From: Phaffia rhodozyma
Lineage: Eukaryota > Basidiomycota > Tremellomycetes > Cystofilobasidiales > Mrakiaceae
Length of the DNA stretch: 64,000 nucleotides
Assembly (NCBI GenBank): GCA_014706385.1
Contig: JACGZH010000009.1
Span: 1,054,001-1,118,000 of the forward strand
Reading direction: 5' to 3'
Notes under the pieces: generated by a model
The model's input: the letters and a program-made list of their open reading frames with translations, nothing else
What the model was told of the DNA's origin: nothing
Database searches by the model: none
Shown: positions 9,306-22,801 of the stretch, piece after piece
Numbering within the stretch: the stretch's first letter is position 1
How the letters are laid out: the number at the start of each line of letters is the position of its first letter
Position numbers and translations under genes: made by a program

Positions 9306-12300
9306 ATGAAGTTTGGGTAAGTCGCATTGGGTTTTCGGCCTTGCCCTATAGGTATGGACCTCAAACCGATACATCGTATACATGTTGCTCATCATCTGAG
9401 GATTCTTGTTTAATTTCGTCTCGAATAGAACTGCACTCCTTTTTAATAGTCGGTCAGACTGGCTGCCGAACTACATCGAGTAGGTCTTTTTACATGTTGC
9501 CCTGTAGTCTTCGTTCTTCTTGAATTTCATTCTTGATGTTAGAACTCGGGACGAGTCCGAAACCGAACATACCTGATCCGTGGTGGGCTGACATCTCGTT
9601 ACGTCTTTCCGTCTCTTCTTGAACAACAGCTATGAAGCACTCAAAAAGGCTATACCCGAACCTCCTATAGTCACTCAACCGGCCCCATTCACCAACAACG
9701 ACGATCTTGAGTCGGCTCCGTTGCTTGACTCGGAGACCATTGTTTCCTCAAGAGACGATCAAATTGAACCCTTGCACAAGCCGTTCTTCAAACTTCTCAA
9801 CAAGGAACTCACCAAGGTTGCTAAGTTCTATCAAGAGACTGAGAAGCGACTAGCAGAAGAGGTCGAAGAACTCAAAGAGAGTATTCTCGACGAGGAGAAA
9901 AGAGATCTCGATGGTCGAGACGATTGGGAGAGGAGAGATCATTTGAGCGAGGAAGAAGGGAACGACGGGTATGATGATGAGGCTGGGGAGACTGTCGGTA
10001 GTTTGAACAAGTTCCTACATGGAGGAGTGCACACAGGAAAGCCAGCTAGATCCAGATCAAGAAGCAGAGGTATGTCTTGGCACTTTCTCGGTTCATAAAA
10101 TTCGCTCTGTTAGTCGTCGTTCTCACCTATATGCTACCTATACGCAAGGGGCGTCCGAGCTCTCTAGGTCCCCTTCTCATGATACTTCTGACCTCTTTGA
10201 AGCCCAACATTCTTCATTCGCGAACCGTCTCAGGTACAATGCTCATGGTCATACCTCCACTGACCAAGAAGACGACTCTTCACCTGAGAATTCACCGGTC
10301 ATCCCGGCCTCTTCGCTTCCTAACGCAACATTGGCTAAACATCCGTCCAACAATCTGTCACCCACTGCCAATATCAAACGAAGAGGCAGGAAGAACTCGA
10401 CTGTGTCTTCCTCAGGAGGAGCAGTCTCACATACGAGACCAGGTCAACTCGGTCTAGTCCCTGTAGACGCTAACACGTTTGCTTCCGGTTCGTCATCCAA
10501 TCACGGGCTCATGTTGAATTCGGTTACATCCGAAGCATTTGTGCCAAACTTAGACTCCAGGGCCTCTGCAGGTGCTCACATGGAGGGAACGGTGAACGTA
10601 TGGACATCAAACTCTCAGCAAGCGTCAATGTTAAAGATTCTATTCAAGAGGAAAATTACCACGCTCTGGCTAGATTGGGTTGCGCTAAGAAACTTCAGAG
10701 AATTGAACCAAGAGGGAGCTAAGAAGGCATTGAAGAAGTGAGTCACAACAGCTTCTACCTTGTGTTCAGGGGTGTGCGACTTGTAATCATTTTGAGAAGT
10801 TCACGCCTGGTCGTTCCTCTAAAACTTGCGTTAGATTCGACAAAATCACTTCGTCTTCGGTGCGTTCTCTGTTCTGTATGATCTGCTTAAATAACATTTT
10901 CTGCCAGTACTCAAATAGATCTTGTCTTTTCTCACAACTTTGACAACAGACCAAGGATTTCTATCTAACGAGCATACTTCAAACTCACTATCCATGGCAC
11001 GGAGATGTTCAGGCCAAATTAGAGTACTTTGACCACCTGCTTATCTCTACATAGTATGTGTTGTCCAATAACCAAAGTTCTAGCTCAATATCTAGCAAAT
11101 AACCTCTGACACAGATTTTGGATTGAATATTGACAGCGCACGTGTCGTCGTAGGCGGAGATAAAGCCTTGGCTGGTCGTCAACTTGGTTCTCAGCTTCGA
11201 GAGAAAGTTATTATCGAGAGAGACACCGGTAAGATCTTTCTTTCATCTGGATGAAATCCAGTCAATCTCACAACTTACATCATCTAATACTTCGATGGAT
11301 CAGTCTGGAGACAGATGGTGTCTTCTCAAAGAAGCGGTGATCTGGCGGGAGGTTACATTCGAGCTGTCCCCGATCCACGCGCTGCTTCCGGACATCTAGC
11401 TGAGAAGGGGCTCGGTGGCGTGACTTGGTTGTCTCAGGGAGGCGTCATATTCGCCGGTGCTTTCTTGATTCTCATCCTTCTAGCAACAGGAACAATTTCT
11501 ACGTTTGAGAGAGTCGAGGAACAGAACTGTCTGGCAATCTTGGTGTTTTGCACTATCCTTTGGGCCTCCGAAGTATGTTCATCAGCGTTGCACCCCTTGC
11601 GTTGCATCTGCCACTTTCTGACCAACTTTTCTTGTGGTTGCAACACACCATGCAGGCTATTCCTCTCTTTGTTACCTCGATCTCGGTCCCCTTCTTTGTT
11701 GTCGGTATGTTGAAAATGCCATAATTGTTTCTTTCTTAATGAAGGGCTACAGTAATCGAATCTTAACCTCACAATCCATTCTTCCCTGAATCCCAGTTCT
11801 TCGAGTGCTCCGATCTACTGATGGGCAGGATACTCGAATGTCTGCTCCTGATGCTACGAAATATATATTTTCCCAAATGTTTTCTCCTAGTACGCCTTAC
11901 TTATCTTCCTCTCCCCTAATCTTGTTTTCACAGTTCGAAGTATCTGAAGTATTTCTCTTAACATTGGTTTGACATCTAGCCATCATGCTTCTTATCGGAG
12001 GATTCACTATCGCTGCTGCCCTGTCGAAAACTCACATGGATGTGATCATGGCGAAGAAGGTGATGACTCTAGCTGGTCAGAAACCTAGTATGGTTCTTCT
12101 CAGTCAAATGTTTCTTGCTACGTTTGCGTCCATGTGGATCAGGTGCGTTTTAAATTATGCTAATGACGCGCCTCAATTGAAGAGTTCAATATGGCTGACT
12201 CCAGTATACCGATTCTCTCATCAGTAATGTCGCGGCGCCTACTTTATGCTTTGCTTTGATCAAGGTGGGTCCTCTCTATGTGTTTGAGTCGGACGTCTCT

Positions 12301-14052
12301 ATTGGTCACGATCTGAAGCATCTTATCTCATTCAGCCGATCACCGAGAAACTTCCTCCTAATTCGCCTTTCACTCGATGTCTGATCGTAAGCACTTCACG
12401 AAACTCTGGTCATGATCCACTGAGCAGTATTTTCATTGTATACTGATAGATATGCTGGCGATAAAGCTTGCAATCGCGCTGGCAAGCAACATTGGAGGAC
12501 AAGCGTCTCCTATCTCGAGTCCTCAAAATCTGATCGCTCTTCAGGCTATGGAGCCGGCATTAGATTGGCTCCAGTGGTTTGCGATTGTTCGTTGATCTTG
12601 TGCCTTTTCTTCACTTGTTATTCTTATATCAGGCTGACGAACAAATTTGAACTTCAAAACAGTCTCTGCCTGTCGCGTCTGTTTCGTTGATCATAGTAAG
12701 TGTCTTGTTTGCGCCCAAGGCGATCTTAAGCTCTCATAGCTAATCTCTACCAAACCATTGGACAATATTCAGATCTGGGCATTCCTCCATCTCGGCTATC
12801 GCTGGGAGTCTGATCTCTTGATTCAACCTGTCCGGCCGCACGGCGATACTTTCAACCGAACTCACTACTTCGTCCTCTTTGTCACTCTTATCACTATTGG
12901 ACTTTGGTGTGTAGAAAAGAGTCTGGAAAATGTGTTTGGAGATATGGGTTGCATCAGTATCCTGCCTCTCTTGGCGTTCTTCGGAACAGGTATCTTGTCA
13001 AAGGTTTGCTCATCATTCGTTTTCTTCGGGGTAAGACTGTGGCCTTGCTGATGTGATGTTTTTCTTATCAATTCGCAGGAGGATTTCCATCAGTGCGTCT
13101 CTTCTTCGAACTATGATTTATTTTTAAATTAAGAAAGGGCAAGGCTAATCTTCTTGTTCCTCTGATCTTGACAGCTTTCACTGGTCGATCGGTTAGTGAG
13201 ACTCATACGCTTCTTCCTGTTGATTAACGTCAGGATGTGAACTCAAAGTCGTTTCTTGTAGTGTTCCTGGCTATGGGAGGTATTGCTCTAGGAAAAGCTG
13301 TATTGAGCTCTGGTTGTAAGTATTTGGCTCATACTGATCATTCTCGGTATCTAGAAGACGAAAAAAATCAGCAAGCAAACTGACTTGATCAATGTATTCA
13401 GTACTTGACGTTTTGGATTCGGTGTTGGAGCGATTGGTCGAGGGCATGGGTCTTTGGCAAATCCTCTGTGTGTTTGCGACCGTGGCGATGGTAGTTTCTA
13501 CCTTGTAAGTGTTCCCTAAATTAGCGTTCACCACGAGTGAGTTCGTTGACTGAATTGGTTTTGATCATTGAAGCATCTCCCACACGATTGCTTCCATCTT
13601 GCTCGTCCCTATTGCTTCCCGAGTGGGTGAATCACTTGAAACTCCTCACCCGAGACTGCTCATCATGGCCACTGCCTTGATCTGTTCAGCCGGAATGGGT
13701 CTTCCTGTCTCAGGTTTGTCCAGTTTCGACTTTTCTCTTGTACTCTTCAAATCCCTCGGGTTGTGATTATTGACGAATGAGACTATGTATGGATTACTTC
13801 TATGATAGGATTCCCCAATTTATCGGCTATCTCTCAGGAGGATTCTTTAGGCAGAAGATATCTGAATGCCGGAGATTTCTTGAAAAACGGAATTCCTGCT
13901 ACTGTGCTCGCCACTGGGGTAAGTTTTTTCTTCCTCTCTTCGTCTTTGACTGAGGGTTTGTGAAGATACTGGCTGACTCGTAGCTTCCATGACTGTTCTC
14001 TTAGGTTGTCGTCACGGTAGGATACGTGATTATGAAAGTTATAGGGCTCTAA
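9306..14052 (+). CDS. PHO91: SPX-domain low-affinity phosphate transporter (Pho91/Pho87/Pho90 type)
   Basis: Twenty-three exons totalling 2,847 nt (948 residues), among them 9306-9316, 9429-9479, 9630-10069, 10149-10737, 11304-11572, 12467-12586, 12773-13003 and 14005-14052. The N-terminus (MKFGTALLFN, then WLPNYIDYEALKKAI) starts an SPX inositol-pyrophosphate sensor. This is extended by a long Ser/Asp-rich insert and ends with KFDKITSS and HYPWHGDVQAKLEYFDHLL. A DASS/SLC13 carrier with about 10-12 spans follows, including IALASNIGGQASPISSPQN and SGMGLPVSGFPNL-like anion-binding motifs. Pho91 exports phosphate from the vacuole and Pho87/90 import it; which role applies here is not decided. 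Exon 1 is 11 nt and some inner exons are 14-17 nt. Exon 4 and 14 acceptors were chosen by frame. Confidence 0.9.
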
Positions 14053-14508
14053 GCTCAAGTTTAAGGAAGAAGGAGCTGGAGTTTGACCATCTGAGCTCCC
14101 GTCATTCGAAACCCTTTGCTTTCTGTATCTTTCCTCTATCTCTTTCAAATGCTTTCTTCGTTTCAATTGTCTATACCTATTCTGTCCTCTCTTTCTTTTC
14201 CAAACTGAAGTATCGGTTATCACAAAATAGATTTCTGAAATTTGTTTGTAACGCGTAACCAGTACATCAAATGATGACACTTCTTTAGCGCTTTCTGTTC
14301 AATCTTCCAACCATCTCATTCAACTTTCTCATTCCTTTTTGACCGTCACCCTATCCCTGATGAGTCTCTGATTCAGGGCTCTCGCAGCCTCTTAGTTGTC
14401 CGATTTCTGATTCAAAACAACCCTTTTTCTTGTCCTTTTCGAATTCAATTGGCGCTCTCTTTCATCCAACCTATCGCCTCAATCAGCAAACTCGACTCCG
14501 GTCGAACG
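14053..14508. other. Intergenic/promoter region of GCN2
   Basis: 456 bp, strongly CT-rich in its second half, typical of the promoter-leader sequences in this window. Nothing else recognisable. Confidence 0.5.
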
Positions 14509-17500
14509 ATGTCCACACCCGAACTAATCAGAGAACTCCAGCAGACAGAGATTGAAGTCCTTGTTCGTCTTCTCTTTCACACTTCATGAAAGCATAGTTT
14601 ATCACAACAGCATTCTCATGGGACATGTATCAGGTCTGACCGTCTTTCTGCTTTGATCATATTGCGACTTATGTCTGTTCTTCGTACGACTCCTTCCCAA
14701 ATTATTGAACATCGGTTAGAAAAGTATCTATGGCGATGACTTTCTCGCGAACCCTTTGCCAAATCAACCGAAAGCTTGGGGCAAAGTCGGAGGTGTTGAA
14801 GGTGGAGAGTTTGGAATCCGACTAAGTGGAAAACATGATCTCGGAGACAATGGTGATGTCAGTGCTCGAGTCGTCAGCGTCGTTTTGGTTGTGAAGGTTC
14901 GTTTGTTTCCATGTTGGTCTCGCCTATCGAGAGCCTTTCCTCGTTACCCACTATCCGGGTCATGAGTTGGGGATTGAACTTTGGAACCATTCGCATAAAT
15001 CTATATTGCGGATGTTTGGATATACAGTATACCAAGATGTATCCGAAGCTATCTCCCAATCTATCTTTTGCTCATTCAAAAAATGTCAGCGCGTCTCAAT
15101 TGTCGGTTCTCACCAAACTCGTCAACCACGCCGCTCGAGAGCAGATAGGAGACGTCGTCGTATTCAACGTTAGTTAATATCTAACCACTTGGCCATATAC
15201 TGCAGCTGTCATTGACAAGAGTTCGAACATATCATGTCGATACATAAAACACGTCGTAGCTTGCATCGTTCATCGAAGATTGGTTGACAGACAACGTGAA
15301 GCCACCGGCACCCCCTCCAACCAAGGACTTCGACCCAGCAGCTGATAGTTTAGCTGTGCTGATGAGCAAACGAGAGGAGGAACAGAAAGTGGTATGTTTC
15401 CTTCTCGTCATTAATTTAAGACCTCTATATTGGCCAAGAACAAATAACACTGTGTTGATGAAATGAATCATTATCGTTTCAAATAGGCACTTTATGAATC
15501 AAATCAAATCCACCAGACGGAGCTTGCCAGGAAAGCTCAGGAGCGCGCTCACTTACTTACACAACAGGTCAACGAGCACAAACGACTTCAACTTACCCGT
15601 CAGGCAGAACTAGCAGTCGTCAATGTATCTAATAATCTCTCCCACCCTGGAGAATGGACAGAAGTTACGTTTGGCGCAAATGATGAAAACTCAATGTCAT
15701 GTGGGATCGAAGGGTCGTTTACAATTGTGGGTGGCGTGAAAGACAAACTATGGACGACCTATATCGCCATCCCAAAGCACCAAACCATCGTATCTCTGCC
15801 TAATACAGAGAAACCATCGATATTCGACGCACCTGGTCAACTACATGATACTTCCATCACTATGGTCGACTTTCCAACAGCTTATTACTCTTCCGCTCAA
15901 GGAAGTCATAAGCTCAACAATCTGTTTGAAACGATGAAGACTAAAGTGTTAGCGCTGAAGAGTGATCAAGTCGTTCCAGTACTGGCTGTGAGGTTGACCG
16001 AAATTCAGACGGGAGTGAAAAAGTGGAAGAGATTATGTCTGTTGACAGGTAGGATTGGAAGAGGTGAGAGGCTGAAGGGTATACTAAGAGTTTGTGGGAG
16101 ATTAGATATCGAGCTGGCGAAAGTGAGTATCCTTCTCATCTTTTTTCGAGGATGATAAAACTTATGTATTCTAATCATATTGTATCCTGCAGGACCATTT
16201 CATTCAACTTCTTGCTGGTTTAGAGGCTATGAGGAAGCAAGGAGTGACTCATGATGGTCAATCTTACATCAGCATATCGATTCTCATCATTCGCCTGAGT
16301 TACTAATTTGATCTCTTGCTTCTTATTCACGGGTAGACATCTGTCTCGAAACAGTTATACTTTCTTGCAGGTCTGGAGATGCTCGTCTCTCAGAACCTTG
16401 CTATCGACGAAGGATCATCGACATGGACCGGTCAAACCCTTTCTCTGATGCACCATCATTGATTGACGAAGAAATTTACGAGATTGGAGATCAAGGAAGC
16501 GGAAGAGATCTTCCCTGGAACTGGTCGGTCCTTCCTTCTTTTTGTCTTACTTTGTCGATCTGCGAAGATGCTGACAAAACTCCTTCGCCAATAACCTACA
16601 TAGGTTGTCTCCTGATGAGATCGAAGCTGGGCACGCGTTCAATCATAAGCGGGATGTGTGGCATGCAACAGTGACATTTCTGAGGATGATGTGTGGTGCT
16701 GATGTAGTCTACAAGGTGATTCCCGGATACGTATTCGTTTTTATCATCTAGATACTCGACTCATGCTTGCCTTGATTCACATCTCAGTATCCGAACCTAC
16801 AAGCTTTGATAGCCTCTAGTACGTCTGTTTTGTCCTTCAAAGAACTGATATGTCTAATCTCTGAGGCATGCGTTCATTTTCTGAATGTATCTGTTCTTAT
16901 GACGCAACTTCATGACATTCGTGATCTTTAGATGACTTCTATTTCCCTGAAGCTCTCGTGGTTATCCTCCAAAATCTCTTGAACCCAATAGCACGCGAAA
17001 GATGGACAGCCGACCAAGCAGTCACAAAACTTTCCAATTTGAATCTCACAGTAGCCGTTTCTGGAAAGGATGTTTCCAAACAAGATCTTAGAAGTAAGAT
17101 CTGTCGTTCTGGTTCTTATTTAAACCCTTGTTTCCTTGATGATAACCGCAATACCTCTTTTTGGTCACAAATTCGGCGATATCAGAATGTTTGAGCAGCA
17201 CGTTTGGTTTATCTAAATACAATAAAAAATATCCAGGGATCAGTGGGCCACATAATCCATTCTTCGATGGAGCAGGAGCAGAGCATCAGTTGGCACTGAC
17301 TTCTCGATACCGAGCTGATTTTGAGGAGGTCGAATTTTTGGTGAGAGTCTTATCCTGGCATCAACACTATTTTTACTACCTTATTTAACAAGTATGGATT
17401 TGTCGTTGCGCAGGGAGAAGGAGGGTTTGGCAAGGTCGTCAAGGCGAAGAATAAACTAGACGGGCGTTTCTGTAAGTCTCGTTGTTGTATCTCTGGTTGT

Positions 17501-20500
17501 ATACATATACTAACCCACTGTCGACCGAGATCAGATGCAATTAAGAAAGTCAAACTTCGGCCTGAAGACAATGAGCAAAAAGTTTTTAGAGAGGTCAATG
17601 CTCTCAGTCGACTGAATCATCAATTTATCGTGCGATGTGAGTAGTCTGGATTTTATACGAAAACCATGTGGAGTTATTAATTTCTCGCATGAATGTCATC
17701 AGACTATACATGTTGGCTAGAAGAGACTGCTGCTATCGTTCCAGTGTCAGTGCCAACAGTTAGCGAGCCCGCCACCATGACCTCCTCCTTAGCTTCTCTT
17801 GGCGACACATCCGGAGCCACGACTCCGTCGATCTCCTTCGGTGGCTTCGATTTCAAACCAACCGACAACGATTTTCTCTCTGTTAGAGGCACTCAGAGTC
17901 GGAGCCATAGTTTCCCAAGCATACATTTTGGTGATGACGAGCAGGATGATGACGACGACGACCGAAGAGACGACGACGAAGAAGATGAGAGCGACGATAC
18001 CTCCGAAGATTCATCAACAGAGGAAGAGGTCTCGAAATCTAGACTGTTGGTGTCTACGCCTACGGGACATGCTGTTCCTGGTCAGCCTTCATTCACAGAT
18101 GGCTCGATGGTGTCTTCCGATCATGCCAATACAAGAGTGCTTTATATCCAAATGGTTTGTTTTCTTTTATGATCATGACCTCCTTTGTATTCTTGATCTG
18201 AATGTCATGCTCCTTCGTCATTTCTTCAGGAATATGTTGAGAACCAAACGCTTAAGGAGGTTTGTAGAACTCGCAACTTTGAGTGTCTAACATCAAAAAA
18301 TTAAACCTGACCAACATCAATCCTTTCTAGTCTATTGCTCGAGGTCTTACAGAAGAACAAGCATGGAGATTATTCCGACAGATTTTGGAAGCTTTGACGC
18401 ACATGGCCAATCTGGGTATCGTCCACCGAGATTTAAAACCGTCGAACTTGTTGATCGGTGTGTACATATTGTCTACACTACTCTGTAAGTTCAGATTAGC
18501 GAGCAATGCTAACCTTACCTTCGAGTTTACAGATCACGAGAACTGTATCAAGATCGGAGACTTTGGGCTTGCTGCTACTGATCTTGCATCAACCGATGCC
18601 TCGATGAACAATACTCCTAACAGATCTCTCGCAGACTCCGTTGACTTAACCTCTGGTAAGAAAGCCGAAACAATTTTCCATTCAGACGTGTTGTTTTTTC
18701 TGACACTCATTTTCCATTACTACACAGGCATTGGAACGTCGTTATACATTGCTCCTGAGGTTGAGAGTGGTACGGCGCGTAAGGATGGAAGCCGCTATGA
18801 TGACAAAGCTGATCTGTACTCCTTGGGTGTGCGTTTTTCTTTTCACATCCGTCGGCTCTATGATCATACACTGACAAATAGTTTTTTGTGGTTGCTGTTG
18901 TAGATCATATTCTTCGAGATGAACTTCCCTCTGTCGACAGGCATGGAAAGAGCTCTCGTCATTCGAAGTCTCCGAACACCTTCTATCGTCTTTCCTTCTT
19001 CTTGGCCGAGCGTACAAAAGTCTCAACAAACAAAGGTCATCTCATTATTGCTTCAACACGATCCGACTAGACGACCTCGGGCTATCACACTTCTTACCAA
19101 CGGCATGCTTCCCTCTATCAAAGAGGATGAGTACTTCTTGGAAGCCTGTGGGTTTCAGTATTTACACCTATTGAACTCCATCAAGTCTTCTCGATTACTA
19201 TCATTGACGATATTCTTTGCAATCTCGTACATTTTTGATCAGTACGAACGTTTGGTAAGTTTATCAATTCAAGAATTGCTTTTTTGATGTGATGTTGACT
19301 GGTCGTTCTCATTCAGGCAATCCAACATCCACACGTTATCCGGTACTGTTCAACCACATCTTCTCGCGTTAGTCTTTCGAACAAAACGTCAATCTTTCTT
19401 TGCGCTTTTCTCACTCACAATGAAAAACTTGCATAAATTCAGAAATACCTGACGCCGTGGCGGATTTTACATTTGATGACCCTGATGGTGGCCCTCGAGA
19501 CCACAGAGTATACGAGAGCATGGTAAAAGAACGGTTGATAGATCTGTTCCGACGTCATGGTGCTATTGAGTAAGTATGTTTCTGTAAATTAAAGATGATC
19601 AAACTCATGGTCAGCTTTTGACAGCATCTCTATATAATTCTTTAGCTGGGAACCACCGCCCCTCCTGCCTGTCACTGAGCTTTTGGGTTTCCGGAAGGAA
19701 CCTGGAGCGCGGTTTTTAAATAGACAAGGCCAACAAGTCGAGCTACCTTATGATGGTATGTCGCTTATTTCTAGATTTTCTCTCATGTTCCTTTCATCTC
19801 TGTGTTTATTTAGCGTCAACATTGAGCTAACTTCCAAATGTCTGTAATTCAGGTCTCGTTTGTGAGTCTTGATAGACCAAAACTGATGTCTGCCATTATG
19901 AGCTGATTCGACCTTCGTTTTTCTATCCCAGCCTTCGCTCGCGATGTGGCCAGAACTAAGCTTGCTCGTTTGAAGAGATACCATATTGGACAATCATATC
20001 GAGAATCGGTGACTGGTGGGCAGCCCACGTCGTTCGGAGAGGTGGCTTACGATATCTTGTCTCCAGTTCGGTCGATGGCTTCCGAAGCCGAACTTATAGC
20101 AGTTCTCGATAGAATATTGGATATGTTTCCTGCTCTGTCTACTCGATATGAGTGGGAGTTTCAAATCAATCACAGCTCGGGTATGTTGCATAGTCTAGTC
20201 TTGTTTCGATACTGTTGTTAATGCTGATCTGTATAAACATACCATACTCATGATGCTGCATCTCAAGTTTTGAGTTCGGTTTTGTCGCATGTACCTTCGA
20301 AACGTCGACTTGAGGTCTGCGATATGCTCAAAGACATAGGACCGAAAGTCAGCTTCGCGCAACTGCGTTCTCGACTAAATCTTTCTCGACCAATAGTAGA
20401 CGAGCTGGAAAAGTGGTACATTGATGGTGAGGTCACTAGTTTTTAGATTTGAGCTCACTTTCATATTAATCATTTATCTTTTCTCCTTTGATCGTTTGCT

Positions 20501-22184
20501 TAGAACCTTTTTTGGAGGCCGGAACAGAAAAGCTACAACAACGATTTCCCCAAGCGTTATCTGCATTGCACAATGCAATCTCTGAAATCAAGCAAGTGAT
20601 CTCTTTCGCGGAGAAGTTTGGGGTTCGACGAAAAATTATTTTCAAGCCTACAACTTCAAGTCGGCCAACTGTATTCAAATCTGGAGTCTTCTTCGAATGT
20701 GTTAGGAAGAGTCAGAAACGAGAGGTTTTGGCCGTTGGAGGGAGGTATGTTTCGGTTCATAATCATCTCAGGTTGCAGAGCGAATGTTCGCTGATAATGT
20801 CTTGATTGTTTATACTGGTTTAAGATATGACAACCTGGTTGATCACTTCCGCCTTCCTCAGTCGAATAATTCTACCTCCCCTACATCGAACATAGTGGGA
20901 ATGCAGATTGCGTTCGAGCGAATCATCTTTTTGGTAGGAAAGTACGAGTCTGACCAGTTGAAACGACTCGTAAACCTAGATAATGAGGAGGCAAGGTCAT
21001 TTGGTTGGACGCCCAGGCGTTGCGACGTGTACATCGGCTCGTTCAGTCAAGGTTTGATAGGAGATCGAGTAGAAATCGCTGGGGAGTTGTGGGCGGCTGC
21101 CCTTTCAGCAGATCTTATGTATGAGGATGCGGTAGGATCGGGCTTGGAAGAAGTCTCTGCTGAATGTTTAGCACAGGGGGTCTTGTAAGTTCTCTTTCTT
21201 TCTTCTTTTCTCCCTTGCAGAGTAACAGACTCCTCGAGCACCATTCTTTATCATTCATATCTTTGAACAGATTCTTGGTCATCTGCAAAGGCCGGCCACT
21301 GCTGAAAGTACGGAGTATCCTGCGGCGATATGAAGAAGATGGTAGGTGTTTTCCATATGAGTTCGAACCGGTTTATGAAACACTTTGAATTCTATACTGA
21401 CGTTGATGTTGGAATATCTGTTGCTATCAAAGTATATCGCGAAGACCTTTTGCCGTATCTCCGACAGCAAATTGCCGACCAGCGTCGAGTCGATATGCTT
21501 TCCGTGCCTATGATCGTCGCATCAAATAGCATGTCTCACATGGGTTCCGAGCAACTTGCGAACAAGGCAAATGGTAGTTCCGGTTACGTCGAGCTCATAA
21601 GACTAATACTACCTGGGGAGAAGGGCAAGGAAGGAAAGATGGGTGGTAAGAAACTCCATCGTTACGGATCCAAAGTCAGTGTTCTATTCTTTGTTAAACT
21701 ATCTGAGATCCAATGGAAACTGATGTTTGCGCATGTTCTTGTTATACAGACTGTGTATTACGAGAAAGGTACGGTCACTGGGCTCTAGATTGTCTGTTCA
21801 TGAATATATAACTGACTCGGCCTCTTATATCGGCTTTGCACCATAGCTCGCAACTTTTTGGATTACACAAAGTCTAGTCTTCCTCTTTACGCGTTGGATG
21901 TTACCTTTTTGACGATCACGCAGATGGTATTGGATCCAACTTGGCTTCTGGCTGGAGAAGATTCTTCGATCGCGTCCAGTGATCTCTGGAAGGAGATTAA
22001 GGAGTCTATTCCAATTCCGGGATATGCGAATACAATCAAAATTGAGTTGAGGGATGCTTGGCTGGACGGAATGATAGGTGGAGTCGACGGTTCGACCACC
22101 ATGGCAAGTCGACCGATGGGAGTTTGGTTGTTCAGTTTGCGAGAAGATAGAGGTCAGTTGTTGCAGTGGCCCAAAGTCAGCTAA
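14509..22184 (+). CDS. GCN2: eIF2alpha kinase GCN2
   Basis: Thirty-two exons summing to 5,025 nt (1,674 residues). Domain order is diagnostic. An RWD domain (SIYGDDFLANP, YTKMYPKLSPNLSF) binds Gcn1. A pseudokinase follows (NPFSDAPSLIDEEIYEIGD, KRDVWHATVTFLRMM). The catalytic kinase has GEGGFGKVV near residue 601, AIKKV, an Asp/Glu/Ser-rich insert between lobes, HRDLKPSN near 846, DFGLAA near 866 and GTSLYIAPE. Then come a HisRS-like domain (FRRHGAIEWEPPPLLP, GGRYDNLVDHF) and a C-terminal ribosome/dimer domain. Gcn2 senses uncharged tRNA and phosphorylates eIF2alpha to trigger amino-acid control. Micro-exons of 12 nt (19243-19254) and 9 nt (19853-19861) are required to keep the frame. The intron at 17094-17236 is the least certain. 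Confidence 0.95.
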
Positions 22185-22801
22185 TGGGCGTTGGTATGCG
22201 TGGATGTGTTTTTTTCCTCCTGTCGAGCATGTTCTTCTTTGCTTTTCTTTTTCTCTATCGGCCATTTTGACTTCATGCCTTTTGCTCCTGCACCTATCTC
22301 GGCACTATATTTTTTTTCCTTTATTTTTTTTTCTTCTTCTGCTTTCTTTTGGTTTCGTGCGTCTCACCATCCTACATTAGACCTGGGCTTGAAAAGATTA
22401 GTTCCTCGCAAATATCATGTATTCATAAAAACTGGGCCGGAAGAAGATAATAGGAAAAACACAATAAGGATAATGACTAAACGTGAAGGAGGAAAGTACG
22501 TAATCTACTGAGCGATCCACATAAAATTTAAGGGTGCAGATGAATTTATTTTCTAAATTGAGTCTAGTCAAAGATAATTATAAATCAGACCCGACGTCCA
22601 AGAAGTGGAAAAAAAAATTCGTTAATGAGAGAGACAGTAGGGTTGTTCGTTAAGTATGAATTCGTGAATGCTATCATAGCTAAATATAGTAAGGTGAAGC
22701 GGGTACTTCAGATCGAGAAGAGTATGAACACTGCCAATCAGAACCGATCGATTGCTTAGGAGGCCGGACAAGTCCGAGTCGGTGAAGGCGACGACGCCAT
22801 T
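22185..22801. other. Convergent intergenic region, no gene seen
   Basis: 617 bp between the GCN2 stop and the 3' end of the small minus-strand gene. T-rich 3' UTR-like sequence (22300-22360) is followed by AT-rich sequence with short purine runs. No supported gene. Confidence 0.5.

Noticed and set aside
13834..14280. Minus-strand 148-residue ORF across the PHO91 3' end
   Set aside because: Overlaps the conserved last exons of PHO91 and has no recognisable protein features.
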